From Chromobacterium phragmitis (GTDB lineage: Bacteria > Pseudomonadota > Gammaproteobacteria > Burkholderiales > Chromobacteriaceae), in NCBI RefSeq assembly GCF_003325475.1, contig NZ_CP029495.1, positions 4,588,001 through 4,652,000 on the forward strand: a DNA stretch of 64,000 bases, written 5' to 3'. Shown piece after piece: positions 17,683 to 25,784 of this stretch. Below the pieces are notes generated by a model that worked only from the letters and a program-made list of their open reading frames with translations, was not told the DNA's origin and searched no databases. Both the position numbers and the translations under genes were made by a program. Position 1 is the first letter of the stretch. The number at the start of each line of letters is the position of its first letter.

Positions 17683-18181
17683 GAAAAACGGCAATATCGT
17701 GGTGATGGGGGTGGCCGGCTGCGGCAAAAGCAGCGTGGGCCGCCTGCTGGCGGAAGCGACCGGCGTCAACTTCATAGAAGGCGATGCCTTCCACCCTCCG
17801 GAAAACATAGAACGCATGCGCGCCGGCGTCCCGCTGAACGACGATGACCGCGCCGGCTGGCTGGCCAATCTGGCCGACAAGCTGCGCCAGGGGAGAGAGT
17901 CGGGCCAGCCCATGGTGCTGGCCTGCTCGGCGCTGAAGCGCCGCTACCGCGACGTGCTGCGCGGCGGCGACCCGGATCTGCGCTTCGTCCACCTGCGCGG
18001 CGACAAGACGCTGATCGCCGAGCGCATGCGCGGGCGCAGCGGCCACTTCATGCCAGAAAGCCTGCTGGACAGCCAATTCCGCGACCTGGAACCCCCCGGC
18101 GCGGACGAGGCCGCGATTCCCTGCGACGTCAGCTTGCCGCCCGAAGCGCTGCTGCCTCTCATCCTGGCCGAACTGGACTAG
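17681..18181 (+). CDS. gntK: Gluconokinase
   Basis: A 166-residue kinase converting D-gluconate plus ATP to 6-phosphogluconate, feeding the Entner-Doudoroff or pentose phosphate route. The Walker A motif GVAGCGKSS lies at residues 8-16. The family segments EGDAFHPPENIERM (about residues 33-46) and LACSALKRRYRD (about residues 79-90) are present, and length matches E. coli GntK. The start codon lies inside the second repressor palindrome and has no clear Shine-Dalgarno sequence. It is followed after 46 bases by the transporter gene, so gntK and the transporter form a gluconate-inducible operon. Confidence 0.95.
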   Translation: MKNGNIVVMGVAGCGKSSVGRLLAEATGVNFIEGDAFHPPENIERMRAGVPLNDDDRAGWLANLADKLRQGRESGQPMVLACSALKRRYRDVLRGGDPDLRFVHLRGDKTLIAERMRGRSGHFMPESLLDSQFRDLEPPGADEAAIPCDVSLPPEALLPLILAELD

Positions 18182-18227
18182 ACCCGAACGATTCAACGCA
18201 AAGGCAGTAACAAAGAGGAGAACAACA

Positions 18228-19535
18228 ATGCACGCCCCGTCCCCGCAACAAAATAAGATTCCCACCCGCCGCTGGCGCATAGGCTGGCTGCTGGGCATCG
18301 GCATACTGGTCAATTACTTCGACCGCATCAGCTTGTCGGTGGCCGCGCCGCAGCTGCAACAGGAATTCGGCCTCAGCAACGGCGAGCTGGGCCTGCTATT
18401 CAGCGCCTTCTTCTGGAGCTACGCGCTGCTGCAGATTCCCACCGGCGTGGTGCTGGACCGCTTCGGCGCCACCCGCATCGGCCGCCTGGGCGCGCTGCTG
18501 TGGGGCGTGGCCGCCACCCTCACCGCCTGCGCCGGCGGCTTCGCCGGCATCTTCGCCGCCCGCATGCTGCTGGGCGTGGCCGAGGCGCCGGGCTTCCCGG
18601 TCAGCGCCAAAGCCACCGGCTACTGGTTTCCGCGCCGCGAACGGGCGATGGCCACCGCCATCTTCGACGCCGCCGCCAAGTTCTCCAATGTGATAGGCGT
18701 GCCGCTGGTGGCGTTGGCCGTGGTCCATCTGGGCTGGCGCTGGGGCTTCGGCGTATCCGCCATCCTGAGCGTGCTGTACTTCATCGCCTTCTATCTGATC
18801 TACCGCGACCCCAGCGCCGACAAGAAGCTGAGCCAAACGGAGCGCGACTACATCGTCCAGGGCGGCGCGGCCGAGGAAGGCGTCAGCCAGCAAAGCTCGA
18901 TGGCGATGCTGGGCTACCTGCTGCGCCAGCGCAAGGTGTGGGGCCTGTCCATCGGCTTCGCCGCCTACGGCTACGTGTTTTACCTGTTCTTGACCTGGCT
19001 GCCCGGCTATCTGGTTCAGGCGATGCATATGGACATCCTGAAATCGGCGTGGTTTTCCGCCATTCCGTGGATGTTCGCCACCCTGTCCGACCTGTTCGTC
19101 GGCGGCTGGCTGATCGACAAGCTGATCGCCCGCGGCCACGATGAAACCCGTGTGCGCAAGACAGTGCTGCTGTGCGGCATGGCCATGGGCATGGCGGTGT
19201 TCGGCGCGACGACGACGACCGACCCCTACATCGCCATCATCTGGATCACCATCGCGCTCAGCGGCCTGGCCGCCGCCGCCCCGGTGGGCTGGTCGCTGCC
19301 GTCCTTGATCGCGCCGCGCGGCGGCACCGGCACCGTCGGCGGCATCATGAACTTCGCCAACAACATGATGGGCGCGGTCGCGCCCATCGTCACCGGCTTC
19401 ATTGTCGGCGCCACCCATTCCTTCGCCAATGCCTTCCTGGTGGCCGGCTTCATGCTGGTGATCGGCATCCTGGCCTTCGTCTTCCTGCTGGGCCGCATCG
19501 AGCCCCTGCCCGAGCCCGGCGTCTCCCCGGACTAA
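18228..19535 (+). CDS. MFS transporter, probable sugar-acid (gluconate) uptake
   Basis: A 435-residue major facilitator of the anion:cation symporter type, with 12 predicted spans. The first-loop signature FDRISLSVAAPQLQ (near residue 27) and GVVLDRFGATRIGR (near residue 65) are typical. A strong AAAGAGGAG ribosome site precedes the ATG. Being the last gene after gntK and the GntR operators, it most likely imports gluconate or a related aldonic acid. It is unrelated to the GntP permease family, so the substrate is contextual inference. Confidence 0.85.
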   Translation: MHAPSPQQNKIPTRRWRIGWLLGIGILVNYFDRISLSVAAPQLQQEFGLSNGELGLLFSAFFWSYALLQIPTGVVLDRFGATRIGRLGALLWGVAATLTACAGGFAGIFAARMLLGVAEAPGFPVSAKATGYWFPRRERAMATAIFDAAAKFSNVIGVPLVALAVVHLGWRWGFGVSAILSVLYFIAFYLIYRDPSADKKLSQTERDYIVQGGAAEEGVSQQSSMAMLGYLLRQRKVWGLSIGFAAYGYVFYLFLTWLPGYLVQAMHMDILKSAWFSAIPWMFATLSDLFVGGWLIDKLIARGHDETRVRKTVLLCGMAMGMAVFGATTTTDPYIAIIWITIALSGLAAAAPVGWSLPSLIAPRGGTGTVGGIMNFANNMMGAVAPIVTGFIVGATHSFANAFLVAGFMLVIGILAFVFLLGRIEPLPEPGVSPD

Positions 19536-19547
19536 GGCAGCCCCTCG

Positions 19548-19570
19548 GCCCCGGCGCAAGCCGGGGCTTT
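19548..19570 (+). terminator. Terminator of the gluconate operon
   Basis: Hairpin with arms GCCCCGGC and GCCGGGGC, a GCAA loop and a short TTT tail, 12 bases after the transporter stop. Confidence 0.7.
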
Positions 19571-19581
19571 CAGGACATCGC

Positions 19582-20211
19582 TCACGCCCGCGGCGGCCCC
19601 GCCACGCGAAGCACCAGCGCCGCTATCGCCGGGTCCCCGGCATTCGGCTTCAACGCCCTCTCGAACGCCAGCCAGCCCTCCCCGTCATGCCGCTCCAGCC
19701 AGCGCAGCGCTTTCTTCGGCCCCTCGAACCACATGCCCCGCAACGCGAAGTAGTCTTCCAGCAAGGCTGTCAACAGCCAGACGCGGCGGTAGTCGCCCTC
19801 GGCATCCCCGCGCTGGATACGCGCAGCCATCTTGTGCGCCCAGTCCCGGCGCGCCTGCGCTTCATCTTCTGCCAGTGCTTGCGGTCCGGCGGCATGAAGC
19901 GCGTCCAGCCTATCCAGAAAACGGCTCGCCTCCCCGCCTCGCTGGCTCAGGATTTTGGCTCCCCTCAACGCCAGGTGCGCCTCGGTCGGCGCATCCAGCG
20001 CGCTGTCCGGGTACAGGAACACATCCAGGTATTGGCCATCGACGCAGCGGGTATCCCGCGTCATCTTCGCCACCGCGCCAAAGGCGGCGATGTCGTAATC
20101 GCTGCCCTGATTGGCGCTGCCGTCGGCGCGAGAACCGTACAACAGCACCGTGTGCAGCCGCTCGTCGCGCGCCAGCTCGGCGACGATGCGCGGCATCAAA
20201 TCGGTAAACAT
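19582..20211 (-). CDS. Stand-alone nucleotidyltransferase-domain protein
   Basis: A 209-residue protein. The pol-beta-superfamily nucleotidyltransferase motif LLYGSRADGSANQGSDYDIA (around residues 24-43) holds the GS loop and the DxD metal ligands. The C-terminal helical half holds a DWAHKMAARIQRGDAEGDYRRVWLL-type region, written here in part, as in small nucleotidyltransferases that modify proteins, drugs or act as MNT antitoxins. No HEPN toxin gene is adjacent, which argues against a toxin-antitoxin pair. AGGAGA lies before two tandem ATGs (20214 and 20211); the second gives better spacing. Confidence 0.78.
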   Translation of the reverse strand: MFTDLMPRIVAELARDERLHTVLLYGSRADGSANQGSDYDIAAFGAVAKMTRDTRCVDGQYLDVFLYPDSALDAPTEAHLALRGAKILSQRGGEASRFLDRLDALHAAGPQALAEDEAQARRDWAHKMAARIQRGDAEGDYRRVWLLTALLEDYFALRGMWFEGPKKALRWLERHDGEGWLAFERALKPNAGDPAIAALVLRVAGPPRA

Positions 20212-20302
20212 CATTCGCTCTCCTGGCGCTGTCCAACAGACGAGCATACCACCAATGCCGAAGCCATAATCCGCCGGCCATCTCTGCCGTCCGGACGCGA
20301 CA

Positions 20303-20322
20303 AAGCCCGCCGAGGCGGGCTT
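20303..20322. terminator. Hairpin after nudB
   Basis: Arms AAGCCCGCC and GGCGGGCTT with a very short loop. On the reverse strand a TTTGT follows, which suits termination of the nudB transcript. A weaker T-rich stretch on the other side means it could act both ways. Confidence 0.6.
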
Positions 20323-20346
20323 GTTTCTCATATCAGCATCGGCGGC

Positions 20347-20796
20347 TCAGGCCGTCAGACCCAGCTTCTCCGGCAGCATGCGCAGCGCCTCGGCGTTGGA
20401 TGGCGAGAACGCCAGCTCGGCGGCTTCGTTCCAGGGCAGCCAACGGTAGCCCAGGTGCTCGCGCGGCGCCAGCGCCACTTCGCATGGCACATCCAGCAGC
20501 AGGCCGAACACGTGCTCGTCGTTGTGGGTGACGCCTTCCGGGTAACGGTGCCGCCAGTGCTCGTAGATTTCATAGCGGTTGACGATGTGCCAGTCGCTAA
20601 GCGCGAAGCGGGACGCGTCCAGGCCGGTTTCCTCAGCCACCTCGCGCCGGGCGGTGTCCAGCAGATTTTCGTCGCCCTCGCGGCTGCCGGTCACCGATTG
20701 CCAATAGCCGGGCTTGTCCGCCCGCTCCATCAGTAAGGCCCGGCCGTCTCGACTATGGATCACCACCAGCACCGACACCGGCTGCTTGCTGCCCAT
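20347..20796 (-). CDS. nudB: Dihydroneopterin triphosphate diphosphatase
   Basis: A 149-residue Nudix hydrolase of the NudB type, which removes pyrophosphate from dihydroneopterin triphosphate in folate synthesis. The N-terminus KQPVSVLVVIHSRDG, the Nudix box beginning GSREGDENLLDTA and ending REVAEETG (about residues 37-58) and the DWHIVNRYEIYEHWRHRYP-type segment fit NudB closely, as does the length. It follows the response-regulator stop directly with no gap, so it is the last gene of a reverse-strand run from the mscS-type gene. Confidence 0.9.
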   Translation of the reverse strand: MGSKQPVSVLVVIHSRDGRALLMERADKPGYWQSVTGSREGDENLLDTARREVAEETGLDASRFALSDWHIVNRYEIYEHWRHRYPEGVTHNDEHVFGLLLDVPCEVALAPREHLGYRWLPWNEAAELAFSPSNAEALRMLPEKLGLTA

Positions 20797-21417
20797 CTAG
20801 ACCTTGCCTCCCTGCGCGCCGGGCGCGGCCAGCATGCCGGCCAGTTCCACCGCGGATTTGACGCCCATTTTCTCGAACACCCGCGAACGGTGCACTTCCA
20901 CCGTCTTCATGCTGATGCACAACTCCTCGGCGATCTGCTTGTTCAGCTTGCCGGCCAGGATCAGCTGCATCACCTCGCGCTCGCGTTCGGTCAACAGCGC
21001 CAGCGCCGCCGACACCTTGCGCTGCAGGCTGTGCCGCAAGCGGTTCTGCTCGTCCAGCGCCACCGCCGCCGCCGCGCGCTCCAGCAGATGCACGTCGTCG
21101 AAAGGCTTCTCGATGAAGTCGAGCGCGCCAAGCTTCAGCGCCGCCACCGCGTGCGGCACGTCGCCGTGGGCAGTCAACATGATCACCGGCGGGCAGTACG
21201 GCCAATGCGCCAGCTTCTCCAGCAACACGATGCCGCTGATGCCGGACAACCTCAAATCCAGCACGATGCCATTGTATTCGGCCGCGCCCGCGTCGGCCAG
21301 AAAGGCTTCGCCGCTGTCGAAACCGTCCGCGCGGTAACCCTGTCCGTCCAGCAGCCACACCAGCGACTGCCTGACCGCCTCGTCGTCGTCAATGATGGCC
21401 AGCCGTTTCGCGCTCAT
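20797..21417 (-). CDS. FixJ/NarL-type response regulator, orphan
   Basis: A 206-residue two-domain regulator. The receiver domain (residues 1-120) has the acidic pair DDD at residues 10-12, the phospho-acceptor in LDLRLSG (about residue 54), the Thr of MLTAHG and Lys of EKPF. A LuxR/FixJ helix-turn-helix follows (LTEREREVMQLILAGKLNK.., about residues 142-200). AGGAGGCGGC precedes the ATG. No histidine kinase is adjacent: the gene lies 9 bases after an MscS-type channel gene and directly before nudB. The cognate kinase must be elsewhere. Confidence 0.92.
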   Translation of the reverse strand: MSAKRLAIIDDDEAVRQSLVWLLDGQGYRADGFDSGEAFLADAGAAEYNGIVLDLRLSGISGIVLLEKLAHWPYCPPVIMLTAHGDVPHAVAALKLGALDFIEKPFDDVHLLERAAAAVALDEQNRLRHSLQRKVSAALALLTEREREVMQLILAGKLNKQIAEELCISMKTVEVHRSRVFEKMGVKSAVELAGMLAAPGAQGGKV

Positions 21418-21426
21418 GCCGCCTCC

Positions 21427-22713
21427 TCAGCCTTGGGCCGGCTTGTCGCCGATGATGCGCACTTCCCGCTGCGGGAACGGGATGTCGATATTATGCTGCT
21501 TGAACAAGCGCCAGATCGCCAGGTTGATGTCCGACTTCAACCCCATGAAGCCGTTTTCCGGGTCCGCCACCCAGAAGCCCAGTTCCATGTTGATGCCGCT
21601 ATCGGCAAACAGGGTGACGAAGGCGTTGGCCCCTGGGTCCTTCAATACCCGCGGGTGATCCGCCGCCTGCTTCAGCAGTTCGATGGCCAGTTCCAGATCG
21701 GTGCCGTACGCTACTTGCACCGGCAGGCTGGTCCACATGTTCTTGTCGGAGTAGGACTGGTTGATCACAGTGTTGGACATCAGCGCGTCGTTCGGAATCA
21801 AGGCCTCGGTGCCGTCTGCGGCCTTCAGCACCACGTAGCGCGAAGTCATTTTGGTGACGTAGCCGATCCGGTTGTCCACCATCAGCCGGTCGCCGATGCG
21901 GATGGATCGATCCAGCAGAATGATGAAGCCGGACACGAAGTTGCTGGCGATCTTCTGCAGGCCGAAGCCCAGGCCGATACCGACCGCGCCGCCGAACACC
22001 GACAGCACGGTCAGGTCGATGCCCACCACCGGCAGCGCGATCAGCACTGCCACCACCACCAGCGCGGTGCGGGTCAGCTTGGCGAACACGATGCGCAGAT
22101 TGGAATCAAGATGCTTGAGCTTCATGATGCGGGCTTCGATCACACGGCTGGCCCACAGCGCCACCACCACGATCACCGTCACCCACAACAGGCCATTGAT
22201 GATGGTCAACAAGTCCAGCTTGGTCTTGCCGATCGAGAAGCTGATCGACTCCAGCCAATCCATCACAGCCACGTCGAAGCCTATGGTCCAGCTGACGAAG
22301 CCCAGCCACAGCACGGTGGCCAGGAAGTGCTCGGAATGCCGCTCGAAGCGGCTATGCGGAAAGGCCTGGCGCACCACCGCCGTGCACAGCCGGATCACCG
22401 CCAGCCAGAACAAGAGCGCGCTCAGAATATGCAGCACCAGCATGGGCGCGTGCTCCAGCCGGCCCCAGGCCAGGCTGACCAGCACCACCAGCACCTGGGC
22501 CGATACCGGCAGCACCAGCCGGAAGCCGGTATAGGGCAGAAAACGGTCGTAGCGTTCCGGATGTTCGGCGAACCAGTGGCCATACAGCCGGCGCGCCAGC
22601 GCGTAGGCCGCCAGCACGCACATGAAGCCCAACGCCAGCTCGATCAGGCCATTCTTGGTCTGCAGCGCGTCAAGCAGCGCGAAAAAATCCATTTCCTTGC
22701 GGATGAACAGCAA
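21427..22713 (-). CDS. MscS-family mechanosensitive channel
   Basis: A 428-residue inner-membrane channel. Five to six spans precede the pore-lining helix and MscS domain (LTVLSVFGGAVGIGLGFGLQ, around residues 233-252, then SNFVSGFIILLDRSIRIGD). The C-terminal beta domain ends with IPFPQREVRI, typical of the family. It releases solutes during hypo-osmotic shock. The best start is TTG at 22713, seven bases after AAGGAG; the first ATG, seven codons later, has its purine run too close. It is the first gene of a reverse-strand run into the response regulator and nudB. Confidence 0.92.
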   Translation of the reverse strand: MLFIRKEMDFFALLDALQTKNGLIELALGFMCVLAAYALARRLYGHWFAEHPERYDRFLPYTGFRLVLPVSAQVLVVLVSLAWGRLEHAPMLVLHILSALLFWLAVIRLCTAVVRQAFPHSRFERHSEHFLATVLWLGFVSWTIGFDVAVMDWLESISFSIGKTKLDLLTIINGLLWVTVIVVVALWASRVIEARIMKLKHLDSNLRIVFAKLTRTALVVVAVLIALPVVGIDLTVLSVFGGAVGIGLGFGLQKIASNFVSGFIILLDRSIRIGDRLMVDNRIGYVTKMTSRYVVLKAADGTEALIPNDALMSNTVINQSYSDKNMWTSLPVQVAYGTDLELAIELLKQAADHPRVLKDPGANAFVTLFADSGINMELGFWVADPENGFMGLKSDINLAIWRLFKQHNIDIPFPQREVRIIGDKPAQG

Positions 22714-22752
22714 TGTCCGACTCCTTGGTCAAAACGCGGCGGCAAGCCGCCG

Positions 22753-23445
22753 TCAGGCAGAAACGGTATCCGACCCGGCCAGCCGGCCTTCGTTCAGCCG
22801 CAACACCCGTTGGGTGCGGCCGGCCAGTTCCAGATCGTGGGTGACGATGATCAGGCTGGTGCCCAGCGTGCGGTTCAACTCCAGCATCAGCTCGAATACC
22901 TGGCGGGCCGTCTGCGCGTCCAGGTTGCCGGTCGGCTCGTCCGCCAACAAGCAGGCCGGTTGCGTCACCAGCGCGCGGGCGATGGCGGCGCGCTGCCTCT
23001 CGCCGCCGGACAGTTCGCCCGGCTTGTGCGGCAGCCGCTTGCCCAGCCCCACTTTCTCCAGCATCTCGGTTGCGCGGCGCGCGGCCTCGGCCTTGTCCAT
23101 GCGGCGGATCAGCAGCGGCATCATCACGTTTTCCTGCGCGGTGAATTCCGGCAACAGGTGATGGAACTGGTAGACGAAACCCATCGATTCGTTGCGCAGG
23201 CGGCCGCGCTCTGTTTCGGACAGCTTGGACAGGTCCTTGCCCAGCACCTCCACGCTGCCGGAGCTGGGCGAATCCAGCCCGCCCAACAGGTGCAGCAGCG
23301 TGCTCTTGCCGGAGCCGGACGCGCCGACGATGGCCAGGTGTTCGCCCTTGCTCACTTCCAGATCGATGCCGGACAGCACGTCCAGCGCCAGCTTGCCCTC
23401 TTGGTAGCGTTTGCCCAGCCCGCGGCAGCTCAGTACCTTATTCAT
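22753..23445 (-). CDS. lolD: Lipoprotein-releasing ABC transporter ATPase
   Basis: A 230-residue ATPase that powers extraction of outer-membrane lipoproteins from the inner membrane. Walker A is GASGSGKST (about residues 40-48), the signature LSGGERQR (about residues 143-150) and Walker B LLADEPT. The start overlaps the end of the permease gene by 8 bases, so the pair forms a translationally coupled lolC/E-lolD unit. Sequence and partner make this assignment firm. Confidence 0.95.
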   Translation of the reverse strand: MNKVLSCRGLGKRYQEGKLALDVLSGIDLEVSKGEHLAIVGASGSGKSTLLHLLGGLDSPSSGSVEVLGKDLSKLSETERGRLRNESMGFVYQFHHLLPEFTAQENVMMPLLIRRMDKAEAARRATEMLEKVGLGKRLPHKPGELSGGERQRAAIARALVTQPACLLADEPTGNLDAQTARQVFELMLELNRTLGTSLIIVTHDLELAGRTQRVLRLNEGRLAGSDTVSA

Positions 23446-24676
23446 AGCGCAGCGCCTCCGCCGGTTGGGTACGCGCGGCGCGCCAGCTGGGATACAGCGT
23501 GGCGAACAGCGCCAGCAACAGCGAAATGATGGTGATGGTGGACACATCGCCCCACTGCACGTCGGACGGCAGATAGTCGATCATATAGACGTCGCTGGAC
23601 AGGATCTTGCTGCCGATGATGCGTTCGATCACCGGCACGATCACGTCCAGGTTCAGCGCGACCGCCACTCCGCCGACCACGCCGGCCAACGTGCCCAGCA
23701 CCCCGGCCACCGCGCCCTGGATCACGAAGATCTTCATGATGCTGCCAGGCGACGCGCCCAGCGTGCGCAGGATGGCGATGTCCGCCTGCTTGTCTGTCAC
23801 CACCATCACCAGCGTGGACACCAGGTTGAAAGCGGCCACCGCGACGATCAGGGTCAGGATGATGGTCATCATCCGCTTCTCGATCTGCACCGCGCGGAAA
23901 TAGTTGGCGTTGGTGTCGGTCCAGTCGGTCACCAGCAGTTGCGGCAGCCGCGGCCGCAGCTCAGCCTTCAGTTGCGGCGCCAGCATCGGATCGTCCAGCT
24001 TCAGCCGCACGCCGCTGACCGCGTCGCCCATCCGCTCCAGCACCTGGGCGTCGCGCAGGTTGACCATGGCCAGCGAGGCGTCGAATTCGAACATGTCCAC
24101 CTTGAACACGCCCACCACGGTGAATTGCTTGGAGCGCGGCACCATGCCGGCTGGGGTGATGTTGCCCTGCGGCGTCATCAGCGTCACCTTGTCGCCGACG
24201 CCGACGCCCAGCTGGCGCGCCAATTCGACGCCCAGCGCCATGCCGAAGCTGCCCGGCTTCAGGTCTTCCAGCTTGCCGGACACCATGTGGCGGCCTACGT
24301 CCACCACCTTGTTCTCCAGCGCGGGATCGATGCCGCGCACCAGACCGCCCCGCACGTTGCCGTAGGCGACGAACAGGCCCTGGCTGCTGACGAAGGGCGC
24401 GGCCGCCTGCACATGCGGCTGCTTGGACAGCATGGCCTGCGCGTCGCGCCAGCCGGTCAGGCGGCCGTCGTAGCCGCTGACTTCCAGATGCGAGGCCACG
24501 CTGAGGATGCGGCCGCGGATCTCCTTCTGGAAACCGTTCATCACCGACAGCACGATGATCAGCGCGGCCACGCCCAAGGCGATGCCGACGATGGAAATCG
24601 AGGAAATGAAAGAGATGAATCCGTTGCGGCGCTTGGCCCGCAGGTAGCGCAGCCCGATAAAGGCTTCAAATGGCAT
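23438..24676 (-). CDS. lolC: Lipoprotein-releasing ABC permease LolC/LolE
   Basis: A 412-residue permease with one N-terminal span (RNGFISFISSISIVGIALGV, about residues 17-36), a large periplasmic MacB-like domain and three C-terminal spans in the FtsX-like module. It opens MPFEAFIGLRYLRAKR, the classic LolC/LolE start. Only one permease gene is present beside lolD, so it may work as a homodimer or the second subunit is elsewhere. LolC and LolE cannot be told apart by eye here. Confidence 0.93.
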   Translation of the reverse strand: MPFEAFIGLRYLRAKRRNGFISFISSISIVGIALGVAALIIVLSVMNGFQKEIRGRILSVASHLEVSGYDGRLTGWRDAQAMLSKQPHVQAAAPFVSSQGLFVAYGNVRGGLVRGIDPALENKVVDVGRHMVSGKLEDLKPGSFGMALGVELARQLGVGVGDKVTLMTPQGNITPAGMVPRSKQFTVVGVFKVDMFEFDASLAMVNLRDAQVLERMGDAVSGVRLKLDDPMLAPQLKAELRPRLPQLLVTDWTDTNANYFRAVQIEKRMMTIILTLIVAVAAFNLVSTLVMVVTDKQADIAILRTLGASPGSIMKIFVIQGAVAGVLGTLAGVVGGVAVALNLDVIVPVIERIIGSKILSSDVYMIDYLPSDVQWGDVSTITIISLLLALFATLYPSWRAARTQPAEALRYE

Positions 24677-24688
24677 GTTCCGCTTTTC

Positions 24689-24910
24689 TCACTCAGGTCG
24701 GTAGGGATTTTCCAGGCTTTGCATCATCGCGACCAGGAAATCGCGCACCTGCGTCTCCTCGCAGCCCATCAGCACCGCGTCCTCGAACGCGTCCTGGGCC
24801 AACTGGGCGATTTCCTCAAGGTTCTCGCGCATCACCTTTAGTTTCTCCACGCAGGCGACGATATTGCCTTCCGGATCTCGCCAAACCGGTATTTCGATTT
24901 TCAATGCCAT
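24689..24910 (-). CDS. Conserved small acidic protein, unknown function
   Basis: A 73-residue acidic protein beginning MALKIEIPVWRDPEGNIVAC. A two-helix region follows, rich in Glu and Leu (residues about 22-60). There is no signal peptide or membrane span. Two possible AGGA sites precede the ATG. It lies 12 bases before the lolC/E gene on the same strand and may belong to the lol operon. The family was not recognised. Confidence 0.65.
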   Translation of the reverse strand: MALKIEIPVWRDPEGNIVACVEKLKVMRENLEEIAQLAQDAFEDAVLMGCEETQVRDFLVAMMQSLENPYRPE

Positions 24911-24930
24911 ATTCCTGTTCCTGAAAACAC

Positions 24931-24953
24931 GATGCCCGCGCGAAGCGGGCATC
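24931..24953 (-). terminator. Terminator of the NlpC/P60 gene
   Basis: Perfect nine-base arms GATGCCCGC and GCGGGCATC with a five-base loop, followed on the reverse strand by GTGTTTTC. It lies between the NlpC/P60 stop and the next gene. Confidence 0.7.
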
Positions 24954-24971
24954 GTTTCCGGACCGCGCCGC

Positions 24972-25724
24972 TCAGTGCCGGCCCTTTTTCTTCTTGCCTG
25001 CTGACTTCGCCGCCTTTTCCGCCTTGGCGCCCTTCTTGCCTTTGGCAGCCGATGGCGCGGGCTTGCATTTCTTGCCTTTTCGGCACTTCGCCGCTTCGGG
25101 TGCCGCCGACGACTTGGCAGCGGATTTCACGCTGACGTCATCGGATGTATCGGCCGCCTGCCCTGCGGTGCTACGATTGACCCTGCGCGCGCCATTGTAA
25201 CGCGCCGTCCAGTAGCTCTGCGACAGGTTCGACACTTCAATGTTCTTGCCCGTTCGCGGCGCGTGGATGAATTTGTTGTTGCCCATGTAGATGCCGACAT
25301 GGGAGTAATTGAAGCCGCGGGTATTGAAGAACACCAGGTCTCCCGGCATCAGTTCGCCGCGGCCGACCGATTTGCCCACCTTGGCCATCCCGGCCGCGGT
25401 GCGCGGCAGGTTCACCCGCAGCGACTTCTGGAACACGTAACGGATGAAGCCGCTGCAATCCAGTCCGTCGTCGGGAGAGTTGCCGCCAAATCGATAGGCG
25501 ACGCCCAACAGGCTCATCGCTTGCAAAAGCAGGTCGCCCACCGCATCCTCTTGCGGAGCGGCGTACTTGGATATGGGGTCATCCGATTTGTCGGCCGCCG
25601 GGCTGTCTGCGGCGGCCTTCCCCTCGGTCGGGGCCTTGTCCGGTGTGGCCTTGTCCGGCGCGGCTTGGGCAAAAACCATGAAGCCCGCCAGCGCCAGCGC
25701 TGATAAGCGGAGTTGCAATTTCAT
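24972..25724 (-). CDS. NlpC/P60 cell-wall endopeptidase with basic tail
   Basis: A 250-residue exported protein. The signal peptide covers residues 1-22. A disordered Ala/Lys/Asp-rich linker follows, then an NlpC/P60 domain (about residues 60-180) with the catalytic Cys in GLDCSGFIRYVFQ and the His in YSHVGIYMGN. Such enzymes cut peptidoglycan stem peptides, as Spr/MepS does. The last roughly 40 residues are Lys-rich (KCRKGKKCKP, then GKKKKGRH), unusual for this family; they may bind the anionic wall or nucleic acid. It is divergent from the ubiB-like gene. Confidence 0.88.
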   Translation of the reverse strand: MKLQLRLSALALAGFMVFAQAAPDKATPDKAPTEGKAAADSPAADKSDDPISKYAAPQEDAVGDLLLQAMSLLGVAYRFGGNSPDDGLDCSGFIRYVFQKSLRVNLPRTAAGMAKVGKSVGRGELMPGDLVFFNTRGFNYSHVGIYMGNNKFIHAPRTGKNIEVSNLSQSYWTARYNGARRVNRSTAGQAADTSDDVSVKSAAKSSAAPEAAKCRKGKKCKPAPSAAKGKKGAKAEKAAKSAGKKKKGRH

Positions 25725-25784
25725 AGGCCGCACTCTATCGGACGGGACCGGTAGTGTAAAGCCAAGCGGGACGGCGAAAAGCAC

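Noticed and set aside
19582..20211. Toxin-antitoxin pair
   Set aside because: The nucleotidyltransferase has no adjoining HEPN partner; neighbours are nudB and the gluconate transporter.
20755..23529. A 924-codon open frame on the forward strand
   Set aside because: It is His/Gln/Arg-rich antisense to nudB, the response regulator, the MscS gene and lolD, all of which have clear families. A shadow of GC-rich codon bias.
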